A program made the translations under genes and the position numbers. Shown here piece by piece: positions 24,234-33,846 of a stretch of DNA of 64,000 nucleotides. Each line of letters opens with the position of its first letter. Position 1 is the stretch's first letter. The notes under the pieces are model-generated. The model was not told the origin of the DNA. It searched no databases and saw nothing but the letters and a program-made list of their open reading frames with translations. This DNA comes from an uncultured Algibacter sp. (lineage in GTDB: Bacteria > Bacteroidota > Bacteroidia > Flavobacteriales > Flavobacteriaceae): the NCBI RefSeq assembly GCF_947487575.1, contig NZ_CANKXG010000007.1, positions 204,824 through 268,823 of the forward strand, in the 5' to 3' direction.

Positions 24234-25169
24234 TTATTTATAAGAAGAAATGTAAATACCTTTTGAAATCAAAAAAAGATGCCATTTTTTAAGAAAAATA
24301 ACCACCGATGAAGGCATTTGCAATAAAACGCGCTGTTTCCAATTAAGCAGTGTGGTGTCAATTTCGGGCAATAACTTTTTAAATGTTGCTATATTTTTAG
24401 CTCTTTTACATTGAATAGCAAGTGAGTATCTGTTTAGTGTTAGGTAAAGGTGCAATGATGTATTGTTTTGTTCTTCAGCTTTAAAGCTATTAAATAACAA
24501 AAACTTCCCTTCTTGATGGTTTTCTTTGGAGAGGCTGTTTTGAACAGTTTTATCATAATAGCAAGTAATTTTAGGATTAAAAACTATGGTTTTTTCTAAT
24601 CCAAAACGTATCAAAAGATCTAGGTCTTGCCCAGAAATTATAGTAGAATTAAAGCCACCAATTTTTACAAATGCTTTTTTATTTATTACTATCGCTGAAG
24701 TCCATCCAATAGGGTGAATAGTACTAGCCCTAAAATAATCTTCTATTATTTGCGGTTTTTCTTTTGGTTTAATATTGTAAGTAGCATTTTCAATATGCGA
24801 TTTAGATAGTTTTAAAGCATAGGCATTGCAAAAAAGATCGGCATCGGTAAATGCCGAGATAGATTTGTAGTGTTCTTCTAGATGATTTGGGTACCATACA
24901 TCATCCGCATCTAATAGTGCCATGTATTTTCCATTAGCTTTGCTGATGCCAAAATTTCTAGCACTTGAAGCCCCAGCATTCTCTTGAGAATAGATGTTTA
25001 TTCTGCTGTCTGAAATCGACTCTACTTTTTCTAGACTTTTATCAGTAGAACCATCATTAACAATGATAATTTCAAAATCAGAAAAACTTTGTTTAAGAAC
25101 ATGCTTTATAGTGTGCTCTATTTGCTCTTCTTTATTGTATAATGGTATTATTACTGAAAAAAATGGCAT
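24234..25169 (-). CDS. Family 2 glycosyltransferase
   Basis: 311 residues. Classical GT2 N-terminus: FSVIIPLYNKEEQIEHTIKHVL, IIIVNDGSTDKSLE, GASSARNFGI and the metal motif LLDADDVWYPNHL; IIGWTSAIVI-like acceptor region with GGFNSTIISGQDLDLLIRFG near the catalytic Asp. Cytoplasmic, no membrane helix. Six bases separate it from the capsule-type gene upstream, so they are probably one transcript reading leftwards. Sugar specificity unknown. Confidence 0.88.
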   Translation of the reverse strand: MPFFSVIIPLYNKEEQIEHTIKHVLKQSFSDFEIIIVNDGSTDKSLEKVESISDSRINIYSQENAGASSARNFGISKANGKYMALLDADDVWYPNHLEEHYKSISAFTDADLFCNAYALKLSKSHIENATYNIKPKEKPQIIEDYFRASTIHPIGWTSAIVINKKAFVKIGGFNSTIISGQDLDLLIRFGLEKTIVFNPKITCYYDKTVQNSLSKENHQEGKFLLFNSFKAEEQNNTSLHLYLTLNRYSLAIQCKRAKNIATFKKLLPEIDTTLLNWKQRVLLQMPSSVVIFLKKWHLFLISKGIYISSYK

Positions 25170-25175
25170 AATAGT

Positions 25176-26504
25176 TTAGTCTGTCTTATGTTCTTTTGTT
25201 ATTATTTCTGCAATACGTTTTGCAGTATTTAGTTCTTTATCTGTAATAAACCCATCAACTAAATGATTAAAAAATAATGCATTTAAAAAAAGATGTATTG
25301 CGTTTTTATCAGGTTGAAAACGTATAGCATCTTTTAAAGTTTTCGATAAATTATCATTATTATCATAAGTGATACAAATTCGTGGGTTAGCATAATAAGA
25401 ATCCCCTAAAACTACAGTAGGCTTATATCTTGCAATAGCTTCTAACCCAACAGTAGAGTTGTTCACTATTACTACAGCAGCTTTTTTTAACATAGTATCT
25501 ACATTTAGATTTGTATCAAAATCAATAGCATGTAATTTGGCGTAGTCATACAGTTTTTTTTCATATTTTCCTTTATACACAGGGTGTTCTCTAACTACAA
25601 GTTTTGTGTTTATAGGCAAGTGCTCTTTAATTGTTTTAAGAATATCAAAATGTGTTTTAAAAGTACTGTGGGAAATCATATTTACATCTAAAGGCACCTG
25701 TAAAATTAAAAAAAACACAGGTTGACTATAGGTTTTACTTTTTTCTAATAGTGATGCTTCTTTTTTATATTTTTTTGGAAATTGAAATGTATCTGTATAC
25801 ATTAAATCTGGCGGAAATACTATGGTAGATTTGAAAAGAAGATTGAGTGAATAGTCACAAGCTCTATAGAATCCAGATCTTTTATATTTTTCTGGTTTAG
25901 TTCTATTAATAAATGATGTAATTAATGTTTGTTGTGATGTATCAATTGTTTTTTCGTTTTTGTTGATAACAAAATCTTTAATTGAAGCATTAGCATTAAC
26001 ACCCTTTTTATCAAATACAGTAGTTCCAAAAGGCCCCTGTTCGATATAATAAATTTTTGAATTGTTTTTTTTTGCTAATGTTTTTGTTACTTCTATTGCT
26101 AGTCTAGAATCACCTATTAAAAGTACTACATCAGGTTTGGTATCTATAAATTCATGCTCTAATATATCTATGTAAGACATGGCTTGGAGCATTAAATTTG
26201 TTTTGGAAATTTTAGAATTAAGCTTTAGGTGATAATTAATTAAAGACTCTAGTTTTATAGTTTTATATATAGTACTTTCTTCTAATAAATACTTGTATTT
26301 TTTTTTATTCAAAAGTACATTTATCCATGCTTTTAGTGATAAGAAAGACGAAGGTGTACGTCTTATAAAAGCATAAAAAAAACCACTAAAAAAAACACTT
26401 TTAATTTTAAATTCTAGATTTGGAAAATCCTTGTTCAGCTCATGTTTAATTCCAATAAAGAATCTTGAGAATTTATCATAATAACCAATACAAAGTACTT
26501 TCAT
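25176..26504 (-). CDS. Capsule-type polysaccharide biosynthesis protein (Capsule_synth-like)
   Basis: 442 residues. The C-terminal half has the GT-B like layout of KpsS/KpsC or CDP-glycerol-type transferases: LVVREHPVYKGKYEKKLYDY, VDTMLKKAAVVIVNNSTVGLEAIARYKPTVVLGDSYYA. The N-terminus includes IGDSRLAIEV and YIEQGPFGTTVFD. In other bacteria such enzymes add Kdo linkers or polymer sugars. It begins 5 bases after the ftsE stop, so it is probably cotranscribed with ftsE. Precise reaction uncertain. Confidence 0.7.
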   Translation of the reverse strand: MKVLCIGYYDKFSRFFIGIKHELNKDFPNLEFKIKSVFFSGFFYAFIRRTPSSFLSLKAWINVLLNKKKYKYLLEESTIYKTIKLESLINYHLKLNSKISKTNLMLQAMSYIDILEHEFIDTKPDVVLLIGDSRLAIEVTKTLAKKNNSKIYYIEQGPFGTTVFDKKGVNANASIKDFVINKNEKTIDTSQQTLITSFINRTKPEKYKRSGFYRACDYSLNLLFKSTIVFPPDLMYTDTFQFPKKYKKEASLLEKSKTYSQPVFFLILQVPLDVNMISHSTFKTHFDILKTIKEHLPINTKLVVREHPVYKGKYEKKLYDYAKLHAIDFDTNLNVDTMLKKAAVVIVNNSTVGLEAIARYKPTVVLGDSYYANPRICITYDNNDNLSKTLKDAIRFQPDKNAIHLFLNALFFNHLVDGFITDKELNTAKRIAEIITKEHKTD

Positions 26505-26509
26505 GGATT

Positions 26510-27193
26510 TTACCCTTTACGCTGCACCACCTCATAAACCTGATTTTCGTCACACTTTAAAGTTTTGCTAGGATACTTTAAAAGCAATGCATAATCGTGG
26601 GTAGCCATTAAAATAGTATTGCCGTTTTTGTTTATTTCCTGAAGTACCTCCATAACTTCTACACTAGTTTGCGGGTCTAAATTACCTGTAGGCTCATCGG
26701 CAAGAATAAGTTCAGGGTCGTTCAGTAAAGCTCTAGCAATAGCCACACGTTGTTGCTCACCTCCTGAAAGTTCATGCGGGAATTTAAAACCTTTAGTTTT
26801 CATGTCTACTTTGGTTAAGACCTCTTCAACGCGTGTTTTCATTTTGTCTTTGTCTTTCCAGCCGGTAGCTTTTAAAACAAAAAGCAAATTATCATTTATA
26901 GTTCTATCACTAAGTAATTTAAAATCTTGAAAAACAACGCCTAATTTTCGTCGTAAAAAAGGGATGTCTTTTTCTTTTAGATTTTTTAAATCGAAATCAA
27001 CAATATGTCCTTCACCTTGATTAAGCGGTAAATCGCCATAGAGCGTTTTCATAAAACTACTTTTTCCGGTACCCGTTTTTCCAATTAAATATACAAAATC
27101 ACCTTTGTCAATTTTTACATTAACATTGGAAAGCACTAAGCTTTCACCCTGAAAAATAGAGGCGTCTTTTAATTCTAAAATTGGATTTGACAT
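26510..27193 (-). CDS. ftsE: Cell-division ABC transporter ATPase
   Basis: 227 residues, ABC ATPase with Walker [10 protein letters not shown] (38-46), Q-loop [17 protein letters not shown] (typical of FtsE), signature [15 protein letters not shown], Walker [14 protein letters not shown] and switch ATHDYALL. FtsE works with FtsX to control peptidoglycan hydrolases at the septum. No ftsX is adjacent; instead a capsule-type gene follows. LolD-like ATPases are similar, but the FQDFKLL loop favours FtsE. Confidence 0.88.
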   Translation of the reverse strand: MSNPILELKDASIFQGESLVLSNVNVKIDKGDFVYLIGKTGTGKSSFMKTLYGDLPLNQGEGHIVDFDLKNLKEKDIPFLRRKLGVVFQDFKLLSDRTINDNLLFVLKATGWKDKDKMKTRVEEVLTKVDMKTKGFKFPHELSGGEQQRVAIARALLNDPELILADEPTGNLDPQTSVEVMEVLQEINKNGNTILMATHDYALLLKYPSKTLKCDENQVYEVVQRKG

Positions 27194-27356
27194 GTAATAG
27201 GTTGAGTTTTAAAACGTGATGTAAATGTATTACTAAAAAGTTAAATCTTAAAAGTTAACGATTAAAACTTTAGTTTATTTCCAATCAAAATTTAACATTT
27301 AATAACTCGGTTTATAATTATGGCACGATTATTACGTTATAGCATTTAGTTTGAAT

Positions 27357-27364
27357 TATCTTTG
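27357..27364 (+). promoter_or_regulatory. -7 promoter box of the TPR gene
   Basis: TATCTTTG matches TAnnTTTG, 26 bases before the ATG at 27391. No convincing -33 TTTG is seen. Confidence 0.55.
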
Positions 27365-27390
27365 ATTTTAATTTTAAAAATTAATCCTAA

Positions 27391-30300
27391 ATGGCTAAGA
27401 AAAGTATCATTTTATTAGTAGTTGCTATAAGTTTTAGTCTTCATATCATAGCACAGCAATCTGCTACATATACAAGTGGTTTGGTTGATTATCAGAAAGC
27501 ATTGTCGTTATATAATAATCAACAATACCAAGCTGCACAGTCCATGTTTAGTACTGTTAAAAAGACTGCAAAAGAAGATATTTTACAATCTAATTGCACC
27601 TATTACATTGCTAATTGTGCGGTGCGATTAAACCAACAGAATGCAGATCAATTAGTAGAGAATTTTGTAAAAGAGTATCCAACAAGTACAAAACGAAATA
27701 CAGCATTCGTTGATGTTGGTGACTATTACTTTGAAAACTCTAAATATGCCTATGCTAGAAAATGGTATAATAAAGTAGATGAAGAAGCTTTAGGAAGAAA
27801 GGAACGTGAGAAATTTTATTTTAATAATGGTTATACAGCCTTTTCAACAAAGCAATATAAAGATGCTAAAAAGTATTTAACCAAAGTTGAAAACTCACCA
27901 GAATTTGGTTCACAAGCTAAGTATTACATTGGTTTTATGGCTTATGAAGGCGATGATTACGATAGAGCTAATGAGTATTTTGAGCAAGTAAGCGATCAAG
28001 AACGATACAAAGAGAAACTGTCTTATTATCAAGCTGATTTAAACTTCAAATTAGGAAAATTTGATAAAGCTATTGAATTGGCTAAAGAAAGAATAGAATC
28101 TAGTGATGAAAATGAAGTATCAGAGCTATCTAAGATTATAGGTGAGAGTTATTTTAATTTAGAAAAATATGCAGAGGCTATTCCGTATTTAACTGAGTAT
28201 AAAGGAAAAAAAGGTAAAAGGGATAAAGTAGGAAAATGGAATAATACAGATTATTATCAATTAGGGTATGCATATTATAAGCAAAAAGATTATGATAAAG
28301 CGATTTCAGAATTCAATAAAATAGTAGGAGGTAGTAATTCTATAGCTCAAAATGCCTATTACCATTTAGGTGAGAGTTACATCAATTTAGATAAAAAGCA
28401 AGAAGCGCTGAATGCGTTTAGAAATGCATCGCAAATGAATTACGATTTAAAAATTCAAGAGGATGCATGGTTAAATTATGCCAAAATTAGTTATGAAATT
28501 GGAAATCCGTATCAATCAGCACCTCAAGTTTTAGCAGGTTATTTAGAGAAATACCCAGAAACTAGTTATAAAGAAGAGATTGAAACGTTATTAATTGATT
28601 CTTATATCACTTCAAAAAATTATAAAGAAGCCTTGAAACTATTAGAAGATAAAAATAGTTTTGAAAATAAAGTTGCTTACCAAAAAGTAGCGTTTTATAG
28701 AGGTTTAGAATTATATAATGAAGGCAATTATCAAGAAGCCGAATCATTATTTGATGCTTCGTTAAATGAATCGCAAGACCAAAAATATACGGCTAGGTCA
28801 ACATTTTGGAAGGCTGAAGCAGATTATAACTTAACTAATTATGATGATGCGTTAATTGGGTTTAAACAATTCCAACAACAAACAGAAGCTTCGTCAACTC
28901 CAGAAATTGAAAATCTTGATTATAATTTAGCTTATACCTATTTCAAATTGAAAAACTATGGGAAGGCTACAGAATACTTTAACAATTTCATTTCAAATAA
29001 AAGCGAAGATAAAGTACGGTTGAATGATGCTTATTTACGGTTAGGTGATGGTCATTTTGTGTCAAGTCAATACCAAAGTGCCATTTTAGCTTATGAAAAA
29101 GCTATTCAGATAAATGAAATAGATTCAGATTATCCCGCATTTCAAAAAGCAATAAGTATTGGATATACAGGCCAATCTTCAAAAAAAATAAAAGGATTAG
29201 AGCAGTTTATTTCTGACTATCCTAAATCAAAATTAAGAGACGATGCACTTTACGAGCTTGGTAATTCTTATGTAAAAGCCAATGAAACGGATAAAGCCAT
29301 GAAAGCTTACAATCAATTGGTAATCGAGTATAGAATGAGCTCGTTTGTTCCTAAAGCCTTATTACGTCAAGGTTTAGTGTATTATAACGGAAGTGAAAAT
29401 GAACGCGCATTAACCAAATTCAAAAAAGTTGCAGGCGATTATCCAGGAACTCCTGAAGCAGTTCAAGCAGTTTCAACAGCCAGATTAATTTATATTGATT
29501 TAGGACGCGTAGATGAATATGCCAATTGGGTGAAGCAATTAGATTATGTAGAAGTTACCGATGCTGATTTGGATAATGCAACCTACGAAGCAGCTGAAAA
29601 ACAATATTTAGATAATAATACAGATAAAGCAATAAAGCAGTTTAATGGTTACTTAAATCAATTCCCCAACGGAATTCATGCCTTACAATCGCATTTTTAC
29701 ATCGCGCAATTATATTATAAAAAAGATTTACTCGAAAATGCCGCGCCACACTATAAATATGTTGTTGATACAAGCCAGAATGAATTTACAGAAGAAGCTT
29801 TATTACGTTTATCTCAATTTTATTTGGAAAGCAAAAGTTGGAATAAAGCGATTCTTATTTTAAAACGATTAGAAGAAGAGGCTAATTATCCACAGAATAT
29901 TGTATTTGCACAATCTAATTTAATGAAAGTAAATTATCAATTAGAGAATTTTAATGATGCTGTAACCTATGCTGAAAAGGTATTAAAAAGTTCAAAAATT
30001 GATAATAAAATCAAGAGTGATGCCCATATTATTATTGCACGTTCTGCAATGAAAACTGGTGATGAAGCTAAAGCGAAAACAGCTTATGCAAATGTTGAAC
30101 ACGTTGCTACAGGTGAAACAGCAGCTGAAGCTTTGTATTTCAATGCCTATTTTAAAAATAAAGAAGGTAAACATGAAGCATCAAATAAATCGGTACAAAG
30201 GCTAGCCAAAGATTTTTCAGGATATAAATATTATAGTGCTAAAGGCTTAGTGCTTATGGCTACGAATTATTATGCTTTAAATGATGCGTTTCAAGCTACA

Positions 30301-30429
30301 TATATTTTAGAAAGTGTCATTCAAAATTTTCCAGAGTTTGATGATGTGACTTCAGAAGCAAAAACAGAACTCAGTAAAATTAAAAGGGAAGAAGCAAAAA
30401 CAAACTCATCCATTTTACCAGAAGATTAG
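27391..30429 (+). CDS. Large exported TPR-repeat protein
   Basis: 1012 residues. Signal peptide MAKKSIILLVVAISFSLHIIAQQ, then many tetratricopeptide repeats through nearly the whole length (recurring patterns such as YYxxxxYxxAxxxF, for example YYQLGYAYYKQKDYDKAISEF, YHLGESYINLDKKQEALNAF and DALYELGNSYVKANETDKAM). TPR arrays are protein-binding scaffolds, so in the periplasm it probably assembles envelope complexes (YbgF/BamD-like logic). The next gene, an outer-membrane barrel, is the likely partner. Own promoter at 27357; a heptamer array and a dispersed repeat lie in the spacer that follows. Confidence 0.85.
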   Translation: MAKKSIILLVVAISFSLHIIAQQSATYTSGLVDYQKALSLYNNQQYQAAQSMFSTVKKTAKEDILQSNCTYYIANCAVRLNQQNADQLVENFVKEYPTSTKRNTAFVDVGDYYFENSKYAYARKWYNKVDEEALGRKEREKFYFNNGYTAFSTKQYKDAKKYLTKVENSPEFGSQAKYYIGFMAYEGDDYDRANEYFEQVSDQERYKEKLSYYQADLNFKLGKFDKAIELAKERIESSDENEVSELSKIIGESYFNLEKYAEAIPYLTEYKGKKGKRDKVGKWNNTDYYQLGYAYYKQKDYDKAISEFNKIVGGSNSIAQNAYYHLGESYINLDKKQEALNAFRNASQMNYDLKIQEDAWLNYAKISYEIGNPYQSAPQVLAGYLEKYPETSYKEEIETLLIDSYITSKNYKEALKLLEDKNSFENKVAYQKVAFYRGLELYNEGNYQEAESLFDASLNESQDQKYTARSTFWKAEADYNLTNYDDALIGFKQFQQQTEASSTPEIENLDYNLAYTYFKLKNYGKATEYFNNFISNKSEDKVRLNDAYLRLGDGHFVSSQYQSAILAYEKAIQINEIDSDYPAFQKAISIGYTGQSSKKIKGLEQFISDYPKSKLRDDALYELGNSYVKANETDKAMKAYNQLVIEYRMSSFVPKALLRQGLVYYNGSENERALTKFKKVAGDYPGTPEAVQAVSTARLIYIDLGRVDEYANWVKQLDYVEVTDADLDNATYEAAEKQYLDNNTDKAIKQFNGYLNQFPNGIHALQSHFYIAQLYYKKDLLENAAPHYKYVVDTSQNEFTEEALLRLSQFYLESKSWNKAILILKRLEEEANYPQNIVFAQSNLMKVNYQLENFNDAVTYAEKVLKSSKIDNKIKSDAHIIIARSAMKTGDEAKAKTAYANVEHVATGETAAEALYFNAYFKNKEGKHEASNKSVQRLAKDFSGYKYYSAKGLVLMATNYYALNDAFQATYILESVIQNFPEFDDVTSEAKTELSKIKREEAKTNSSILPED

Positions 30430-30433
30430 TTTT

Positions 30434-30475
30434 GTTAGAAGTTAGAAGTTAGAAGTTAGAAGTTAGAAGTTAGAA
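30434..30475. repeat. Six tandem GTTAGAA heptamers
   Basis: Six perfect copies of GTTAGAA in the spacer just after the TPR gene stop codon. Same unit length and same position relative to a stop as the array at 2161-2223. Copy number of such arrays usually varies between strains. Confidence 0.97.
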
Positions 30476-30506
30476 TGTCATGCTGAGCGCAGTCGAAGCA
30501 TCTCAT
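30476..30506. repeat. Dispersed repeat GTCATGCTGAGCGCAGTCGA
   Basis: Reads GTCATGCTGAGCGCAGTCGA then AGCATCTC. A near copy (CATGTTGAGCGCAGTCGAAA) lies at 33157-33185. Both are in spacers, next to other repeats. Confidence 0.85.
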
Positions 30507-30535
30507 CAATCATAAATCAAAAAATTAAAAAAAAT

Positions 30536-32275
30536 ATGCGTAAGCAAATCAAAATTATATTAACAGGGATTCTTTTATTAAGTGTAGCTTTAGGGTTTTC
30601 TCAAAGAACTCAAAATGACACCATAAATACAGGAGTTATAGACGTTGTTAAACCCTATACACCAACAATATCAGATGCATTTAAAGTTAAAGAAGTACCA
30701 ACTTTAAATGATGAAACAACCCAAACAAAAAAGGAAATAAAGTACAATATATTTTCATTTCCAGTGGCATCAACCTTCACACCTGCAAAAGGAAAAGCGG
30801 CAGTTGTAGAAAAGCAAGCGCCAGTAAAATTATTTGATAATTATGCAACATTGGGTGTTGGAACGTACACTACAATTTTAGGCGAAGTGTATTTAAATCA
30901 TGCTATTAGCAGAAACGAAAGTATAGGTGGTTACGTAAGTCATCACTCATCTGCAGGAGGTCTTGAAGGGGTTCTTTTGGATGATGGCTTTTCAAATTCT
31001 AAAATTAATGTAAATTATTCGTCACGTTTAAGAGATTTAGCATGGCATGTAGAAGGTGGTTTTCAACATCAAAAGTATAATTGGTATGGCTTGCCTGAAA
31101 ATTATGCTAATAACCAAGAATTTGCAAATACTTTAGATGTTGGGCATTCTTTTTTTAGCGCCCATTTTGGAGGTGATATTAGTTTTGAAGATACTTATAT
31201 TAACTCAGGAAGCTTCTTTTTTAGACGCTTTGGAGACAATCAAGGCTCTGGAGAAAACAGATTTATTGCTAATGTTAAAGTTGATGTGCCAATTAACGGA
31301 GAAGAAATTTCTACCGATTTAAAAATTGATTATTTAGGAGGCATGTTTGATAGAAATTACTTTACAGATGATGAATTAAATTACGGGAATTTTCAGATAG
31401 GTATTTCACCTACTTACGAAATGAAACAAGATGATTTGACATTACATCTTGGAGTTACTGCGGTGTATTCTAATGATAGAGATACAGGCGATAGTAGTTT
31501 GCATATCTACCCAAATATTACCGCAACGTATCGATTGGTAAATGATGTGTTAATTGCCTATGGAGGAATAGAAGGTGGATTAATTCAGAATTCTTACTAC
31601 GATTTTGCTATCGAAAATCCATTTGTATCTCCAACTTTATTCATCATGCCAACTGACCAGCAGTACAATGCTTACATAGGATTAAAAGGAAAGCTATCAA
31701 GTAATATGAGTTATAGCGTTAATGGAAGTTATATTGCTGATAGAAATAAAGCACTCTTTATTAATAATATAACATCTTTTGATTTACTTGGTGCTGAAGA
31801 TTATGAATATGGAAACTCATTTGGAATTACATATGATAATGTAGATACTTTTGGTGTTTCAGGAGAAATAAATGTAGATGTAAATAGAAACTTTAAACTA
31901 GGTTTAAAAGCAGAATATTTTACCTATTCTACAGACAATCAAGCTGAAGCTTGGAATTTGCCAGATGTAAAAGGGTCTTTGTTTTTAGACTATCAAATAG
32001 ACGAAAATTGGTTTACTGGTGCTAATTTGTTTTACACAGGCGAACGTAAAGATTTATTGAGTATAAACGACCCCATTGAAGGCTTAAGATCTATGACGGT
32101 AGTTTTAGATAGTTTTTTTGACGCTAACGCACATGTAGGTTACCACGTAAATGAGCAACTTTCAGTATTTGCAAAAGCCAATAATATTGCAAATAATGCG
32201 TATCAGAAATGGCAAAATTTTCCAGTGCAGAGTATTCAGTTTTTGGCCGGGGCAACTTATAAGTTTGATTTTTAA
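30536..32275 (+). CDS. Outer-membrane beta-barrel protein (TonB-receptor-like barrel)
   Basis: 579 residues. Signal peptide MRKQIKIILTGILLLSVALGFSQ; a short periplasmic segment with VIDVVKPYTPTISDAFKVKE; then alternating amphipathic strands typical of a barrel, ending in the aromatic strand FLAGATYKFDF, the usual outer-membrane insertion signal. No TonB plug domain is visible, so it is not a complete receptor. It follows the TPR protein after 106 bases; the pair recurs in Flavobacteriaceae as far as I recall. Cargo or role unknown. Confidence 0.78.
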   Translation: MRKQIKIILTGILLLSVALGFSQRTQNDTINTGVIDVVKPYTPTISDAFKVKEVPTLNDETTQTKKEIKYNIFSFPVASTFTPAKGKAAVVEKQAPVKLFDNYATLGVGTYTTILGEVYLNHAISRNESIGGYVSHHSSAGGLEGVLLDDGFSNSKINVNYSSRLRDLAWHVEGGFQHQKYNWYGLPENYANNQEFANTLDVGHSFFSAHFGGDISFEDTYINSGSFFFRRFGDNQGSGENRFIANVKVDVPINGEEISTDLKIDYLGGMFDRNYFTDDELNYGNFQIGISPTYEMKQDDLTLHLGVTAVYSNDRDTGDSSLHIYPNITATYRLVNDVLIAYGGIEGGLIQNSYYDFAIENPFVSPTLFIMPTDQQYNAYIGLKGKLSSNMSYSVNGSYIADRNKALFINNITSFDLLGAEDYEYGNSFGITYDNVDTFGVSGEINVDVNRNFKLGLKAEYFTYSTDNQAEAWNLPDVKGSLFLDYQIDENWFTGANLFYTGERKDLLSINDPIEGLRSMTVVLDSFFDANAHVGYHVNEQLSVFAKANNIANNAYQKWQNFPVQSIQFLAGATYKFDF

Positions 32276-32280
32276 TACTA

Positions 32281-32416
32281 GTGTCACCCCGAACTTATTT
32301 CAGGGTCTCATAAATATTGGGGCGTTACCCCGAAAAGGGGTCAGGCTTTCCGTTACAAGTCCTCGCACCTCCTTCGTCGGGCTGTGGGCTTTTCTCTGCA
32401 ATCCTTAACGCGGGCT
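32281..32416. repeat. Two adjacent dispersed elements between convergent genes
   Basis: 32282-32311 carries TGTCACCCCGAACTTATTTC followed by AGGGTCTCA, a short repeat type. 32319-32416 is a near-complete inverted-orientation copy of the element at 12247-12352: GGGGCGTTACCCCGAAAAGG at one end and GCAATCCTTAACGCGGGC at the other, with the GTTACAAGTCCTCGCACCTC and GGGCTGTGGGCTTTTC blocks inside. Confidence 0.9.
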
Positions 32417-32444
32417 TACCTAGTTTTAGTTCAGTAATTTAACT

Positions 32445-33140
32445 TTAGCTCAACCTCGCCAAATAATCAAAATGCTCACCTTTCAAAACCAATTCACATT
32501 GCAAGCCAATCGATTCACAAGCCAATTTTAAAGTTTCAAAATCTAAATACAACCATTTCATAGGCACTTCTTTTTCATCTTTATAAGACAAAAAATAATC
32601 AAGTTCACCATAGTAGCCAGCATTCATATCCATCCAATAGCCACCATCTTCATCCTCGTACATATATTTAATATCAGACGAATCAATTAAAATCTGCCCG
32701 CCAGATTTCAAAAGACTTTTTAAATGTGATAAATATTTTGAAACTTGAGTAAGGTCTTGAAAAATCCCAGTGCCATTCATCAACAATAAAACCGTATCAA
32801 ACGTTTTAGTTTCATCTAAAAGTGAAACAACTTCAGCATTATTAACGCCTCGTTGTTTAGTAACTTCAATAGCACCTTCAGATATATCAATAGCTTTAAC
32901 ATCAAAGCCTTTTTTTTGTAAATACAAACTATGATTTCCAGAACCACAACCAACATCCAAAACCGACCCTTTACAAAGTTTTAAAGCATGTTTTTCTAAT
33001 TTAGGCATGTCTTTATAATCCCTAAACAAATAGGGGATTGGTAATACATCTTCATCAGAAATACTCGTAGAGGTTATAATATCCTCAGAATAATTTCCGT
33101 TTTGATAATCCAATAAAGCTTTTCCGAAAAGGTCTTTCAA
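32445..33140 (-). CDS. SAM-dependent methyltransferase
   Basis: 231 residues, class I fold: VLDVGCGSGNHSLYLQKKGF (motif I), VKAIDISEGAIEV (acidic end of strand 2), DTVLLLMNGTGIFQDL and LLKSGGQILIDSSDIKYMYED. The MNGTGI block and the EDEDGGYWMDMNAGYYGELDY segment are unusual for UbiE-type enzymes. Substrate not known. Divergent from the cysteine-cluster gene; a dispersed repeat lies between. Confidence 0.82.
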   Translation of the reverse strand: MKDLFGKALLDYQNGNYSEDIITSTSISDEDVLPIPYLFRDYKDMPKLEKHALKLCKGSVLDVGCGSGNHSLYLQKKGFDVKAIDISEGAIEVTKQRGVNNAEVVSLLDETKTFDTVLLLMNGTGIFQDLTQVSKYLSHLKSLLKSGGQILIDSSDIKYMYEDEDGGYWMDMNAGYYGELDYFLSYKDEKEVPMKWLYLDFETLKLACESIGLQCELVLKGEHFDYLARLS

Positions 33141-33156
33141 AATTTAGTTTGTTATA

Positions 33157-33185
33157 TCATGTTGAGCGCAGTCGAAACATCTTAG
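33157..33185. repeat. Second copy of the TGAGCGCAGTCGAA repeat
   Basis: CATGTTGAGCGCAGTCGAAA then CATCTTA, matching 30476-30506. Translating this repeat gives the misleading sequence YHVERSRNI in a false N-terminal extension of the next gene. Confidence 0.85.
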
Positions 33186-33241
33186 TTAATTTAAGATTAT
33201 TTGATACACTTCAAAATGACAAGTTTGTTTATTTTTACACC

Positions 33242-33733
33242 ATGCAAGACATTATAAACAATCTTCCAAAGCTCGCCAAAGATAAACATAACGAGAACAA
33301 AAAGTTCTTCGCGAAGCTTAAAAAGAAACCGCCGAAAAACTTGGATTATACCATGCAAGATTTGCACGAACATGAATTTGAGCGTACTGATTGTTTAGAA
33401 TGTGCAAACTGTTGCAAAACCACAGGGCCTTTGTTTACAGATAAAGATGTAGACAGAATTGCAAAACATTTCAGAATGAAATCGCACCAATTTATTAGTC
33501 AATATTTAAGAGTTGATGATGAGAATGACTATGTATTGAAAAGCGTACCATGTACTTTTCTAGGAGCCGATAATTATTGCTCAATTTACGATGTTAGGCC
33601 AAAAGCATGTAGAGAGTTTCCACATACCGCTAGAAAAAAGTTTCAACAAATTTCAAATCTCACTTTAAAAAACGTTGCCATTTGTCCAGCAGCGTTCAAT
33701 ATTGTAGAAGAGATGAAAAAGAGAATCAAGTAG
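33242..33733 (+). CDS. YkgJ-family cysteine cluster protein
   Basis: 163 residues from MQDIINNLPKLAKDKHNENK. Cysteine pattern DCLECANCCKTTGP, then VPCTFLGADNYCSIYDVRPKACREFPH and ICPAAF is that of the YkgJ/Fe-S-like zinc or iron-sulfur cluster family of unknown function. The frame opens at 33149, but the extra residues are translated repeat, so the ATG at 33242 is chosen. Confidence 0.88.
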   Translation: MQDIINNLPKLAKDKHNENKKFFAKLKKKPPKNLDYTMQDLHEHEFERTDCLECANCCKTTGPLFTDKDVDRIAKHFRMKSHQFISQYLRVDDENDYVLKSVPCTFLGADNYCSIYDVRPKACREFPHTARKKFQQISNLTLKNVAICPAAFNIVEEMKKRIK

Positions 33734-33740
33734 TTTATAG

Positions 33741-33775
33741 TCTCAAAACTTTGCGTCTTAGCGCCTTTGCGAGAC
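33741..33775. repeat. Short dispersed repeat with TTTGCG motif
   Basis: TCTCAAAACTTTGCGTCTTA followed by GCGCCTTTGCGAGAC. The ends TCTC and GAGA are inverted. This resembles a short intergenic repeat common in Flavobacteriaceae; only one copy is in this window. Confidence 0.5.
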
Positions 33776-33846
33776 AATTTTTATCAAAAACGTACTAAAA
33801 ATTTTTATGAAATAAAAATCTTTATCTTTAAAACAAAAAATATACT

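Noticed and set aside
33149..33241. Extension MLYHVERSRNI of the cysteine-cluster protein
   Set aside because: It is the translation of a dispersed repeat; the family N-terminus fits the ATG at 33242.
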